From Notospermus geniculatus (lineage: Eukaryota; Nemertea; Pilidiophora; Heteronemertea; Lineidae), in contig NMRB01000117.1 in NCBI GenBank assembly GCA_002633025.1, positions 310,815 through 374,814 on the forward strand: DNA of 64,000 nucleotides, read 5' to 3'. Of this stretch, positions 43,168 through 55,150 are shown piece after piece (within the stretch, counting starts at the first letter, position 1; each line of letters starts with the position of its first letter). Both the position numbers and the translations under genes were made by a program. The notes beneath the pieces were generated by a model. That model did no database searches and was not told the DNA's origin. It was given only the letters and a program-made list of their open reading frames with translations.

Positions 43168-46100
43168 GTATCGTGTGGAAACACTGCGATATGGAGAATA
43201 CTAGACAACGTTACACCGGAAAATATGAAGCATATGGAGGGGGTCTCGTCACCCAGCGCAACATTCCACCATTATTCCTAAGTGTCAGGGCTCCTAGAGC
43301 ACAACATAAGCAAGAGCTCTTGAGACATATTCATGCCATTATCGCCAAAAGTTGTTAGCGACTGCTTCGGCCTATTACACTCAGAACACGCCATCGAAGG
43401 GAGCCGCTGCACCATATAAGTTTAATAACGAAAGCCATATCGGATTCAAAGGAAAATCATATATTAATATTGGCGTTGGATCATGAGTGGAGTTGTCATG
43501 GTGATGAACCCCTTCAATGACATCAAGCTGGTGATTATCTCTCGACGATCATTTGGTTATTCTGGACCGTGTATTGTCAACGGTTGCACATTCATGAAAA
43601 ATATGATGTGATTTCCGTCAGTTCAAACACCATTACCAGAATATTTTCCAATAATGCATTACCGAATGTGAGGATCAAACAGCAGATTGGCTACATCATG
43701 ACCTGGTGGTAAAAAATCCGCCCTAAAGATGGCGCTGAAAAATGGGATACTTCCCACCGGTTTCAGACACCTCTTCTTGCAAGTCTTTTACCGCGAGGTC
43801 TCCTAGATTGCTTTCCCTAATAGGAAACCATGTAGTGCTAACCATATTTGCAGGCCCGAGGCAACACGGTTTCGTGAGATGGAAGATTCTCTGTATACAT
43901 AAGGTTTCTATGGCTTTACCATTCCAGTTGTAAAATGTCAGAACAACACCGGGAACATTTCAAAGGACTGAATGCAATCATGCAACATACTAATACTATC
44001 ATTCCATTGTCAGTTCTCCTTCTTCTTGGCCATGTATGAAGATGGAGAAATGTAGCCTCAGCTCAGCCATGAAAGGAACGTGAGAACGTGTTCTAAGCAA
44101 TTACTTTAAGACGCTTACAAAGAATGTTGTTTGTTCATTTTAACGTACTGACTTTGAACTTCCACAAAATTGGTTGGCATTGAAGACAAAGACAAATGTC
44201 GGGAAAACACTTTGAAACATTGAGATAAACAGTCATCGTTCTTTTTTCATACCTTTTCTTCAAAATCAAGGCCAGAAAGAGAGAAGAAAGGACTTACAAG
44301 GAACATTAGGCCTACTGTTAAGTTGTTCAGCATGGGATACGGAATTCATTGAAAGACTTGGCAACTGCAGAATCTATGGTGACACACAGACTCCAGCCGG
44401 TAACGCTTTGTAGCAACTTCACTTAGCGACCGACTTTCAAGTCGGCAGCAATGAGATTACGGTAACTTCCATATCTCCAGCCATTCCTTTCTTGTATTGT
44501 AGAGCGACATCAGACAGAACCCGACTCATAGCCAATCATGAAAGGGATGAACGTACCGTTGTACGAGCAGTCCCTTCATATAACCACATCTGATACACAA
44601 TGGACTTGTGACAATACTGTATATCTGCCGCAGGTGATAAGCCGCTTATACAAACATTAGCACAGGAAGTGACACTGATCCTTTGATGGGGGACTTTCAA
44701 GCATCTTAGCAATAAATCATCCCATAAGCATTACATTCAACCACACTGATATCATGATGACATGTCGGTAATTTCTTACTACAGGATTACGCACTGCGTT
44801 TGACTTGTGTTTCGCAAAGCTTTCTTTAATCTTTTGGTTTTTCTCCGCGTCTTATATTTTCTTAAGGATTTGCCACAGGAAGATTTCAAAGTTAAACATT
44901 TAATGATTCATTTTTGATAGCAAGAAAGAGCGACAGAAAGCTGACGACTTTTTCGAGAGTGAATAAAACAAAACTTTCTTTCAATAACAATTGACAAAGG
45001 AAAAAGCTGTTATGGAGGTGAAATCAAATCGAAAGAAATCAACACAAAGAAGACAGATATTTTGGCTTGGAAACAACTGCTGCAGCGACCAGATGGAAGC
45101 CAGACACGAGTATTCATCGTTTCGACGCCCCCCCCCGCCATCTTGGATTTCTTGCAAACTGCACATGCGCAGTTACATCTGGTGGACCAATCATATGCGT
45201 TGGTTTGCCCACCAGTGCGCGCGCACAAAATCTTCGTAGACACCATGGCGGGGGGCCGTCGAACAGCAATGAGAGTTGTCATATGATGAAGGACAGGAAA
45301 CCGCGGCCGTTTTTAATTTCCACCAAAGATGATCCAGGATGACAAGGAATAAAAACAAGGTTGGCAATGACAGGTGATGCTATATTCAGTGGCTGGAGGA
45401 AACACCTGTCTGAGGAGGGACCAAAATAGAATAGGTCGTGCAGTGATAAAGAGCGGGAGTCGAGCAAAAAAGAAATGACTTGCTTCATTGAACTTGTTGC
45501 TAAAGAAAGCGTCGTACGTCGAAGATTATCTTTATGAATATCGTAGTCAAGGGCGTCGAGGTCAGTCCAATGACGTCAATAAATATAATGGTGATATTTC
45601 TAAGCTAATATTACCATTAAGGGACTGCCATTCAGAATATTTGCAGCTTTACAGATGACTTACTTTCATCATATGCATTGAGTTGTACTTGCAAAACATT
45701 TTTAAAAGCTGGTTGAGGGTTTCTCTCAGGTGTTCAGACAGAAACCCCAGAAGTTCCAATAATGTTGGGGGAACGAATAAGTGCTAATCAATAACTAAAC
45801 ATGAAAAGCGGCTGAACGTAACCAAAGTATATTGTCCGACGAATCCTACAGAAGTCGTCATGGATACTGATACATCAGCTTGCACAAGAGAAGACTGCAC
45901 ACCTTCCTTTCTTTTCAACCAAGGGCATAATCCTCCACCAGTACAGTGAAAATTTCCAATACCTAACGCATTGCCGGATCAGAAGCCTTAGAAACAGAAG
46001 TATGAGAGGAAGACTTGCGAGTAATGATATTGTCTTACAGTGTTTTCAAGAGCACCGAAATGTCACGTTTTTGACGTTGTGGTTGTCAACGTTTTTCAAC

Positions 46101-46380
46101 GGTGTCTCGGAATTGGATTTCCCCAAGGTTGAATCGCAATGGCTGGCATGTAGAAATGATACTCAGTTTATCTTGCGATGACGTCATTGTGAAAAGGGGC
46201 GTATGTCATGCTCAAATGTAATAGGCCCTACTGTGTCTTCAGTTAATTCCGCCTACATTTTCGTCAGCGGTCGTGCTTGGGGACAGGCATGTCCACCGCA
46301 ATATTCCTTCACATGTTGGAACGCATGTTGTGCAATGTGAAAGAAACGTATTGGTGAGTTGTTTAAGCCTGCCGCACACT
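43168..46380. other. intergenic, no gene recognised
   Basis: No supported coding region. It contains the promoter-like patch at 45125-45260. Short frames around 45000-45340 overlap one another on both strands and are not called. Confidence 0.4.
45125..45260. promoter_or_regulatory. promoter-like GC-rich patch
   Basis: Clustered motifs typical of TATA-less animal promoters: a YY1-like CGCCATCTTGG, NRF1-like ACATGCGCAG and GTGCGCGCGCAC, a CCAATCA box, and ACCATGGCGGG at 45243. The ATG in the last opens only 13 codons. No first exon is identified, so this rests on motif density alone. Confidence 0.3.
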
Positions 46381-46384
46381 GGAA

Positions 46385-46432
46385 CTATCTGCTGAGCAAA
46401 AAGTCAATCGAGACCGTTTGCTCAGCAGATAG
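46385..46432. repeat. perfect 16-base hairpin
   Basis: CTATCTGCTGAGCAAA and TTTGCTCAGCAGATAG flank a 16-base loop. It lies just left of the foldback at 46490-46637. Confidence 0.75.
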
Positions 46433-46489
46433 CTCGCGTGTGCGCGTATTTTTCGGTAATCGCCTGTTTATCCGGGCGATTGCGAAAAC

Positions 46490-46637
46490 TCGCTTAGGCC
46501 ACGTGCACATTTGCGGCAACACTCAATGCGGTAGGGATGTTTTTAAAATATACTCACCCGGCTGAATGATGAGTCCCCCTTTTAAAACACCCCTACCACA
46601 TTGAGTTTTGCCGCAAATGTGCGTTTGGGCGTAACGT
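46490..46637. repeat. foldback element, family of 53862-53980
   Basis: The arms carry GCACATTTGCGGCAACACTC and the inverted GCACATTTGCGGCAAAACTC, followed by AATG, GTAGGG and a TGTTTTAAAA end. The same arm sequence recurs near 53865. Confidence 0.75.
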
Positions 46638-46710
46638 TTGCCAAGAATGATGAGTTGCCGAAGTGCATGGTTGAAACGTTGGTACTTGGTTGTTGATGCA
46701 TTCGTTGTAT

Positions 46711-46850
46711 TTTTTTCATCACGGCCGAAACCAAAGCATTATTGGCTTCGCTAAATATGGAAAAGGCCATCCCCCACTCATACGTTCGTCACTTATAATC
46801 TTTTACCTGCCCGTGCAAAGCTACAAGGTACAAAGCACCACGGCTCACTC
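46711..46850 (-). mobile_element. SINE-like element, copy 2, 5' truncated
   Basis: On the minus strand it matches the 3' half of the elements at 32980-33215 and 49085-49353 (words CCAATAATGCTTTGG and GCAGGTAAAAGA). The tRNA-like head is missing, as is usual for truncated retroposon copies. Confidence 0.5.
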
Positions 46851-49084
46851 TCCCTTGCGACGGACGTTGATAGGCCTACTTGGTGATCGCTATTTGGCGC
46901 AGTAAGTGAAAGGTCAAAACAGGGTGCAAACTTTTCTTTGCCATCAACATACAGAAAGCAAAGAAAACTAAAAGCATTTGCACTTCAGTTATTTTTTCCA
47001 CTGTCTGGTCTGGTTCCCAGACTCAAATTGCATCAGACATCACTGACAGAATGATGACGGCTGCCCTTTCTTCTGTCATATTCTAGCTGGCAAACGACTC
47101 TCAATCCCTGACGAATCGAACGCTTTTAAAAGGAATGAAAGTACAAATGCTCTATGAATAGAAATAACCGCATTATCGCTAAAAGGTAACAGACACCACC
47201 GTCTCTTCTGGAATCATGCAGCTACTCCTACACTTCCCGGAGGCTGGTTTTTAATGGCTGGACCACGTCTACAAAGAGAGATTGGCATCTTTTTATCTAG
47301 GGTTCAAGCTTACACGACCACTTGCAGGATTCGCTCTGTCTTGGGTAAATAATCATTACATGCAAGCTTATCTTTGAAAGAGGCCGTATAGACGGACTCA
47401 TCAATAATGCAAGCCTACTTTATTATTCTTTCTTTGCAACAAAAGCTTCGTACAATAACCATTAAAACACTCCCATTGAAGCTAAACTTAATTAATTACA
47501 CAAGATCCATCTTTTCCCTCATTAAGAATTGAAACATTTCCATGGAAACTTAACTAGTTTCTTAATACGAAATCTCCAAGGTTCATACAAAGACTTTTTC
47601 AGCACTGTTCTGCTCCTCACCAGAAATAAGCAATGGGTAGAGGAAGAAAGCCATTGTAAGCAATGTACTCAAGAAGCGTATACATGTATTCTCTTGTTTC
47701 TTACATAACGTGAACCTCTCGACCAATGAAGGTAAGTTGTACGATCATAATATGTAAGAATACAATACAATTATAGATCAGGGGGCACTGCTGCCAAAAG
47801 AAAGCAAAATCGGATCAGTTCTCTTTAAGTAAGCTGCTTCGTTTGTGGAAATCCAGGTAAAGATTTAATCTTTGGAAGAATAGGTAAGATGTTCAGCGTT
47901 AAACAACACAACTATCGGTCAGAGGACACTGCTACTACAAAGGAAGATTATTTTGACCACATTGCTTTAGGTGAGCTGCTGCTTTTTGAAATTTAGAAGA
48001 CGATTTTATCCTTCGGAGAATAGGTAAGGTGATGTGTCAAACATTTACATCCTTAAACATCGACGAAGAAGATTTTATAAATAGAACAGTTGTGAAATCA
48101 AAATGACAACATGCAATTTGAGCCGACGCCCGTACATACCTTAAAATCTCCTAGATGGTCTGTCATGGTGATATTTCAGACGACAATCCCGTATCAGAAA
48201 AAATATCAATGTAATCCTAGGCAACCATAGCAAGAGAATGCGGTCTTATCACAGCGTGGGTTACTGTGGACTCGCATTACATTAGCAAAATCAACCAGCA
48301 AGAGCGATGAAGCTTGTCCACATCACAGTCCAAATACCTCTACCTATTGTTAACAAGGTGATACTGATCCAGTTCAATGACATATGTTGGTGCCCGAGAG
48401 ATACCAGCAGGCTCCGCTAACACAGTGTGATTCCCAGCCAACGCTATCATGGAGTGATTGTGAGAATATTCAATAGCACTCGGATCTTGTGCCTAGCGAC
48501 CTCCCCCATCCCTATTGGACGTGGTGGGAATTATTGAAAAGTGGTACGATGGTTCTCCGACACAACATTGCAGCAGACAACAAATGGGTCGACTGGTGCG
48601 GATTTTCTATTACCAGTCACGGCTCCTCTATTATTCACTCACATTTGCGTTGTGAAAGTAGTGATTGCCAATTGCCACATACATCATTCATTTGGCAAGT
48701 TGGAACATTATCGGAGGAGAGAGATCTGTTTATAGGAATGTACAGGGCTCTGCAACGTACCGAAAATGAAACCATATCTAAAAACATTATTTAGCTGGTC
48801 AATACCGGAAAACATGCCAACAGCCCATAGGAAGAGTCCAGTTGACCATCTATTTATTATGATGGAATTTATCTGAGCCATGCAAATATTTGGATGGCCA
48901 GATTTATACTGCACAATCATAAACGTACAGCAGTGTTGCTGATGATTCTGCAGAGAGCTGCGCCACACCAAGATTCTCCACCATAAACTGCCTGATATCA
49001 TGACCCTGAATTTTGAAGACGAAGTTCAATGTCACTAGAACTGTAAAAGTCTTTTGTCTGATCTTGCAGGAATAACTGACAGTA
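46851..49084. other. no gene recognised; one diverged tandem pair
   Basis: Two diverged units of about 140 bases at 47775-47900 and 47915-48050 share CACTGCT and GAGAATAGGTAAG-type words. A 101-codon frame at 48489 has no known domain. Confidence 0.4.
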
Positions 49085-49353
49085 TAATTCCTCCAAAGTC
49101 TGATGTACAGCCGCTGGTCCTGGGTTCGAATCCAACCTGGGCCATGTGAAATTTTCATCTCACTGGCTCTTCAGGTCCCACATAGCATGGAACAGTCGTC
49201 GACGTGTTCGTGCCATGTACATGCACATGTACCTTGTGCATTTGCAACGGCAAAGTAAAAGACCCCATCCAAGCGAGGAACATGAGAAGCTTGAGACAGC
49301 GACAACCATATAACGCTTTGCCTTCGACCCTGATGGAAAAATACAGTACATTT
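49085..49353 (+). mobile_element. tRNA-derived SINE-like element, copy 3
   Basis: The B-box GGTTCGAATCC at 49123-49133 lies in GGTCCTGGGTTCGAATCCA, followed by CCTGGGCCAT as in copy 1. The 3' tail CTTCGACCCTGATGG then AAAAATAC matches copy 1. The A-box is not clear. It is the longest copy in the window. Confidence 0.65.
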
Positions 49354-51786
49354 GTAGTACGATCTTGATGTATTTACATGTTTAGTAGCAAAGAGAATTC
49401 CTTTAATCCAACCTTTTTAAGGAATAACAAAGCAAAGCTGACATTTATGTGGGCTGTTATGATTACCGTCATTAACGGCCACGCATGTGTACTTCAAATG
49501 AAAGATGTATTAGAAGAAAAAAAATGTCCATGAACTATTGAATTTCTCGGGAACATAAAGGCCAACGTCTCATCTCTGAGAATGTCAAAATGAGAAAATA
49601 AACCGCTTCCAACCGAGATCAGTGATTACCAGTCCATCATCGGTTGATTAAACCTAATTGAAGATGATATTTCGACTTCAATACGGCTGATTTACAAAGC
49701 CAAGGCTGTGATCTAAAAGGTGAGTATCAACTTCCAGTGAGAATGTCAACCAGTGAAGTCAAATTCTGGTTGTCCACTTTATCAGATTAGTCTTACTCAG
49801 TTATCAGATACCTGATGAAGACACAGTAAGTGTGGAAAGCTTGTACCGGGTCTTCGGACCAATAAACAGTTGATCTTCAACAAGGTGTCGCTAACTACAT
49901 GTACTTAATCAAAAACAGAATAACACGGCAACCTACTACCCATCGAGTTATGAAGAAAGTACAAAAGAGAGAGAACAAAAGAGGGTAAGAGAGCAAAAGA
50001 GAGTAAGAGGGTAAGTCAGAGAGCAAAAGCAGCATTCTTCGTCGGGTTTCGGATCCTGACTTTATGACACCTTAGCACGTCGAAGCGATGCTAAGAAAAC
50101 CCAGCGATGTGGAAATGGACTTCATAATCCGAAGAATTCCAAGGATTTCACAACAACAACACAAGAAACCAACTTAGTCGTCCACAGCTATTTCTAGCGC
50201 AGCGGCCAAAGGAACACGTGCTACATTTCAATCAATGTTATCTTGTCCGGCTAAAGGTCAGTATCGATTACTGGTGATTAAATTCCTGGCGAATGGGAAA
50301 GTTCATCGGCGTAAAGAAAAGTCACGGAGCAAGTATTGATCGCCATATTGGTGACGTCATCACGAGCAATTGCCATCAAGGAGGTCACGGACATGGTTTC
50401 TTCACTTGAATAATTCAATTAGTGGAATGAATGAATGTACATTGTAGTTATGTACACATGTGCATTGGCAGTTGTCACAGAAGGAATCCTGTTAGCCTTT
50501 TCTGACCATTGCCTTTCTCCTCTGGGTTTTACCCTTCTCTTTCCTGTATCTTTTTTTACCTTGGCCTTTTTACTATTGCCTTTTTTACCTGATTCGCAAC
50601 CACAGAATCTAGCTGCATGAGTATAGACATTGTCGTAGCAGTTGATTGCCAAGAAAATGGACAAAGCAATAGAGAAGATTGGTGCAACATGAACTGACAA
50701 GCCTTGAAGAGGCCAATGAGCCCAGGATGTTTACGACGAAGTAAACTGGTTAGAATTTGACCATCGTACACCTGTCTCGTAACCTTCGATGTCCAAATAA
50801 GACAGAAACACCTGGAAACCTTCATAATTGGGTGCAATTGATTCTGCCTCTCTCGGGGAGGGGGGGGGGTATTTCATCCGACTTGATCAATCCACATCTA
50901 CAGAACTATGAGACAGCAGCCTCCAGTAACTACTCAAATATGAATAGATCTGTTGATTACAAAGAACGTTGTCCCCTATAGGCGTATTAATCAAACGTCT
51001 TCAATCGTGATTTATTTTTTGCTTCTCATTGCCGTTGCTATAAGACACCTCGGGTATCTCTCGCCGTCTGTAACATATTCCCTGTCAATTAGACACGGGC
51101 TTGATCACAAGGTGGGAGATTTAGCCCGGAGAAAATCAGACAAAATATCAATGGTTTTCTCTTAATTGAGAATAATACCCGGGTTTTGTTTTTAATGATG
51201 TAGCAGACACTGATGGGGCAGTATCAGTAAACTAAAAGCATAAATGTAGTTGGTATTCATAAAACCTAATACTGTATCTCATGACGTATTGGATCACATG
51301 GGCCTCTAGTCCGTATAAGTGACCATTACATTGGGCCCGATTTGAGCTGTAACGCGATTTTCGGCACTAAAGCATTAGCGTATACCTCAAGACAATGAGA
51401 AGTCATGGGTTTGTTTTTTTGCCTATAGTTGTGTCCCATTGATTAAAAATGACGATTTTTTCGCGTTTAATATGCTTTTTCGGGATTTTATACTATAACC
51501 TCTGCGGGGGGGGGGGGGGTCCNGGGGGGGGGGGGTCCACACATTCAACCTCAATGTGACCTTGATATGGGGGCCGAGGTTGAGGAAAGCACATATATTA
51601 TGGATTATTTAGCGTATGTATTGGGGTTTTATCTTTAGTATGATGCAAGATCGGGTTTGATTATGAGTAGTGTTGTGACCTATAAGAATAGTTATGGATG
51701 TTTTGTTCGAATGGGAGGATCCAGTAGTCTTGAACGTTAGTTGGGGTGTTCATATTTTTGGTGACTGGGAGGGGAATGTCGATGGT
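49354..51786. other. no gene recognised
   Basis: Non-coding. A purine-rich AGAGAGNAAAAGAG patch occurs near 49965-50030, and G-runs at 50861-50868 and 51507-51533, the latter around an ambiguous base and likely of low sequence quality. Confidence 0.4.
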
Positions 51787-51793
51787 CGTCAAC

Positions 51794-51844
51794 TGCCCCT
51801 GCATTCAGAGAGACTTAGTGAAAGTCTCTCTGAATGCAGGGGCA
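51794..51844. repeat. perfect 22-base hairpin with 7-base loop
   Basis: The arms 51794-51815 (beginning TGCCCCTGCATTCAGAG) and 51823-51844 are exact inverted copies around TAGTGAA. No bulges are seen, unlike typical microRNA precursors. The origin is unknown. Confidence 0.85.
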
Positions 51845-51989
51845 ACTGACAGGGATCTGTGGTTATAAGTATTTATTAGCAAATGCAGATTTGTAGGGAA
51901 AGGAAGGGCTGGGGAGATATTCGTCCTGCGACTGAAAGTGTTCAGCAAAAAAAATAAACAGAGAAACGACACGCGAAAAAATTGCCTAT

Positions 51990-52060
51990 CTTGCAAGGCT
52001 CGAACCCGGCGCCCCAGATTCATAGCCGGACGCTCTACCGATGCGCCAGCCGGCCAAGTC
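51990..52060 (-). other. tRNA-like sequence (tRNA pseudogene or SINE head)
   Basis: On the minus strand an A-box-like TGGCGCATCGGTAGAGCG and a B-box GGGTTCGAGCC are spaced as in a tRNA, with CTATGAA in the anticodon-loop position. The anticodon stem has a C-T mismatch and the acceptor ends do not pair well, so a working tRNA is doubtful. Confidence 0.5.
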
Positions 52061-53679
52061 ATGATAGTGGCTGCTTAATAAATGTTTATAAATATATCCC
52101 AGCTACTCAACATATTTTTATGCTGATAGAAAATGACGTCACAAATCAGAATAATCTTACAAAAATCGCATTTTACAACAACCACAGAGCAAGTCCCCAG
52201 CAAATCTGTCAGTATATCGCTACATAATGTATCCATCTACGTTCACAGCCACTAAAAACGTGAACCAACCGTCCGGTATATTCCATCTGAACATTAGGTG
52301 CATATTTCCTATGAGTCCAGTTCTATTGACTGACCCGTGACAAGTCTTTGGCTAGCTTCGCTGTTGACCGCTACGCGGCGCGTTGGGCCCTTGCGTCAAG
52401 GATNGTTTACACTTCTCAGAAGAAATTTACCAAGAGGAAATGTCGTCAAGAAAAGGTCATCATTGCAGACGACAGTATGTCATCTGTCGACGTACGAGAT
52501 GAAAATGTAAATGTTCTGTAATACATCTTGACGTCATCGCTAAGTATACAAATCTCATCATCGTAACCAAACATCAGTTATGTTCTGTTAAATCATGATC
52601 ATGCCACATGCCTGAACGGACTTCATATCAAGCTATTAGTAATTGAATGGCAAATTACAGATCATGCGTGGAATTGTACATTGGCCAAATGCAACATCAT
52701 CTAATGTTATGATCCATCAAACCGCCAAAGCTGTCAGGTCTGTTCTAGATAAATGGACTTTCAATGGAGCAATTAAGTAACAAGAAATATCGTAGAGAGT
52801 TGATACCAAATACGGATCGCACTCAAAATCTGTTGTTTTTACTGAGTAAGTCGATTTGACTTACAAAATGTAGGCGTACTAAATCCACTCGCATTCTTTG
52901 CAAAAATAAATGCATTCCAGTCAAGAATTTTTTGCAGCAAAAATTCTGCTGTACTGAAGGGGCGTACAATCCGCGATGATTCAGAAAATTGACATACGTC
53001 CCATGTGTTTGTCAAAAATATAGAGCAATCTCTATTGGAATGTTGAAATTGCATGACTCGGAGCAGATTGTCAATCAGTCACCTAGGCAACACGATAGCG
53101 TTGGATTATTCGATTTGCGACCATCGGAAAACTTAATTTTGATGAACTAGTGACTCGGGAGTTTTTAACAGCATCATGGATCCTTCCTCGATACGAGTAA
53201 TTAGGAGAAATCTACAGTTTGGTTGAATTTTTTAAGGGGGATGAGCAGCTTCTTAAATTTTGTGTTCCGATATATTTCCAAGGGAAAGGCAGAATGCCCT
53301 TAATTTGAAGCTGTTCAGTTACATGTATGCTTCAACTACTCTCCTCCGAGGACAGGTTGCCAGTAAGCTTACTAGTGCAGCCTCTGCTTCCCCACCTGAG
53401 AGTTTTCTCCCGCAAGTTGGCTCTCATGTGCAATGAGGACCATGAACCCACTGCCTCAATAGGTGTCACTAGTGTTTTAATTAAAACTATTGAAATGAAA
53501 GTGACATCCAGGTCCCGATCAATTTCTCAGACAAAGGGCGTTCCATTGTAAGAACTGGTTACGATGTGCTGCCCTCTTTTGTAGTTATGACCCCCCATTC
53601 ATCACTGTTGCTTTCCTTTGGCTGCGATTACAAAGAGCTTGGCTTACACGGTGTACGAACACGCCCGTTAACAATAGCT
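52061..53679. other. no gene recognised
   Basis: AT-rich non-coding sequence with an ambiguous base at 52404. Nothing further is supported. Confidence 0.4.
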
Positions 53680-53824
53680 TTAAGCGGCGAATCCACTGTC
53701 GCGATTTTGGCTTGAGACGGGGTTGCGATCCCTTGCGATCACCTTATAAGGACTTCCGATTGCCATATAAGGTGATCGCAAACCCGTCTCAAGCAAAAAT
53801 CGCGACAGTGGATTCGCCGCTTTA
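53680..53824. repeat. foldback element with long arms
   Basis: The arms pair AGCGGCGAATCCACTGTCGC with its inverse at the right end and continue through TTGAGACGGG and GCGATCACCTTATA. Only small differences are seen over about 60 bases. Confidence 0.85.
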
Positions 53825-53861
53825 GGTCTGCGAATCTTTGTGGCGCATGAAGGCCAAGTGC

Positions 53862-53980
53862 GCATTTGCGGCAAAACTCAATGCGTTAGGGGTGTTTCCA
53901 AAGTCGACTGACCAACGCTGTCGACTGGTCATTCAGCCGGCTCAGTCGATTTTAAAAAACACCCCTACGGCATTGAGTTT
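53862..53980. repeat. foldback element, family of 46490-46637
   Basis: The left arm GCGCATTTGCGGCAAAACTC, then AATGCGTTAGGGGTGTTT, pairs with the inverted AACACCCCTACGGCATTGAG on the right. The interior holds a GTCGACTG repeat. It lies 38 bases from the preceding foldback. Confidence 0.75.
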
Positions 53981-54599
53981 ACCGGTGTGTCCGTATACCG
54001 AATGTAGCTCCGTGTCTGTACGCTTATGTCCAGATCAGCGACACAAACGACTTCTCATACATGTAGGTTTCTTCGGCTGAGTTACCCAAGAGAGCCAATA
54101 TACGAGAACCCTCACGTGGAGGAGCGCCTTAAGACAGCTAAAGTACGAAGCAATCTAGACACATCATTTCCTTTACCAACGCCAGCTACTTCAGAATTCG
54201 AAAAATCTGTTACCATACGGACCACAGGCATGGTAAGAAAGAGCTTCAAGGAATATGCAAATAAGCTCATGTGGCCTCGAGGGATCTACGAATGGATTCA
54301 TTCCTCCCGAAGAAATTGCTAGAAATGCGCTTTTCCCCTATTCGTATTTGAATAAATCACTAGATATATGCGCGCAATAGGCCAGTCAGCGAATACCACC
54401 AATATTCAGACTGGTTATGAAGAAACTGAGAAAACATCTCGCTCCGCTCTACATCATTCCATTCCCGAGAGAGGGACGTTCCATTTCTATCCTTGACAGA
54501 AAGTAGGAGATAAGAATGCTGTGATTGATGCATCTCTCCCCGGACGGTACGCCGGAATGAGCCGTGCATCCCGGCAACCACTGTGCAGTATCTCCGCTG

Positions 54600-55150
54600 T
54601 CCTTATCAGATGAGGACAAGGTCAATGATTTTATATACACTAGCTTATTACTTTCCACAATGTAACATCAACATTTATCGTGAGTATAGGCTGGCAATTT
54701 TCCTCTTTCCAGTCAGCAGGACAGAGTGTAACATCAACATTTAGTTTCAAGTATAGGCTAGCAATTTTCCTCTTTCCAGTCAGGAGGACAGAGTGTGACA
54801 TCAACATTTAGTTTCAAGTATAGGCTGGCAATATTTTCCTCTTTCCAGTCCCACCAGTAGGTCACAATGTGACATCAACATTATCAGATGAGGAAAGGTC
54901 AATGATTTAATATACACTAGTTTATTACTTTCCACAATGTAACATCAACATTTACAATGTATCGTCATTCAAGTATGGGCTGACAATTTTCCTCTTTTCA
55001 GTCAGTAGCACAGTGTAACATCAACATTTAGTCTCAAGTATAGGTTGGCAATTTTCCTCTTTCCAGTCCCGTCAGTAGGTCACAATGTAACATCAACATT
55101 TATTTTCAAGAGTGAGTTGGCATCCTCTCTGTTCAGTCAGTTGGCCACAT
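54600..55150. repeat. degenerate tandem repeat, about 70-base unit
   Basis: About seven units marked by GTAACATCAACATTTA (near 54671, 54737, 54803, 54877, 54947, 55023 and 55095) and CAATTTTCCTCTTTCCAGTC. Two units also share TCAATGATTT and TATACACTAG, a higher-order pattern. Confidence 0.8.

Noticed and set aside
51507-51533. G-quadruplex regulatory element
   Set aside because: The G-run surrounds an ambiguous base and is likely poor-quality homopolymer sequence.
51990-52060. Functional tRNA gene
   Set aside because: A- and B-boxes are good but the anticodon stem and acceptor do not pair properly.
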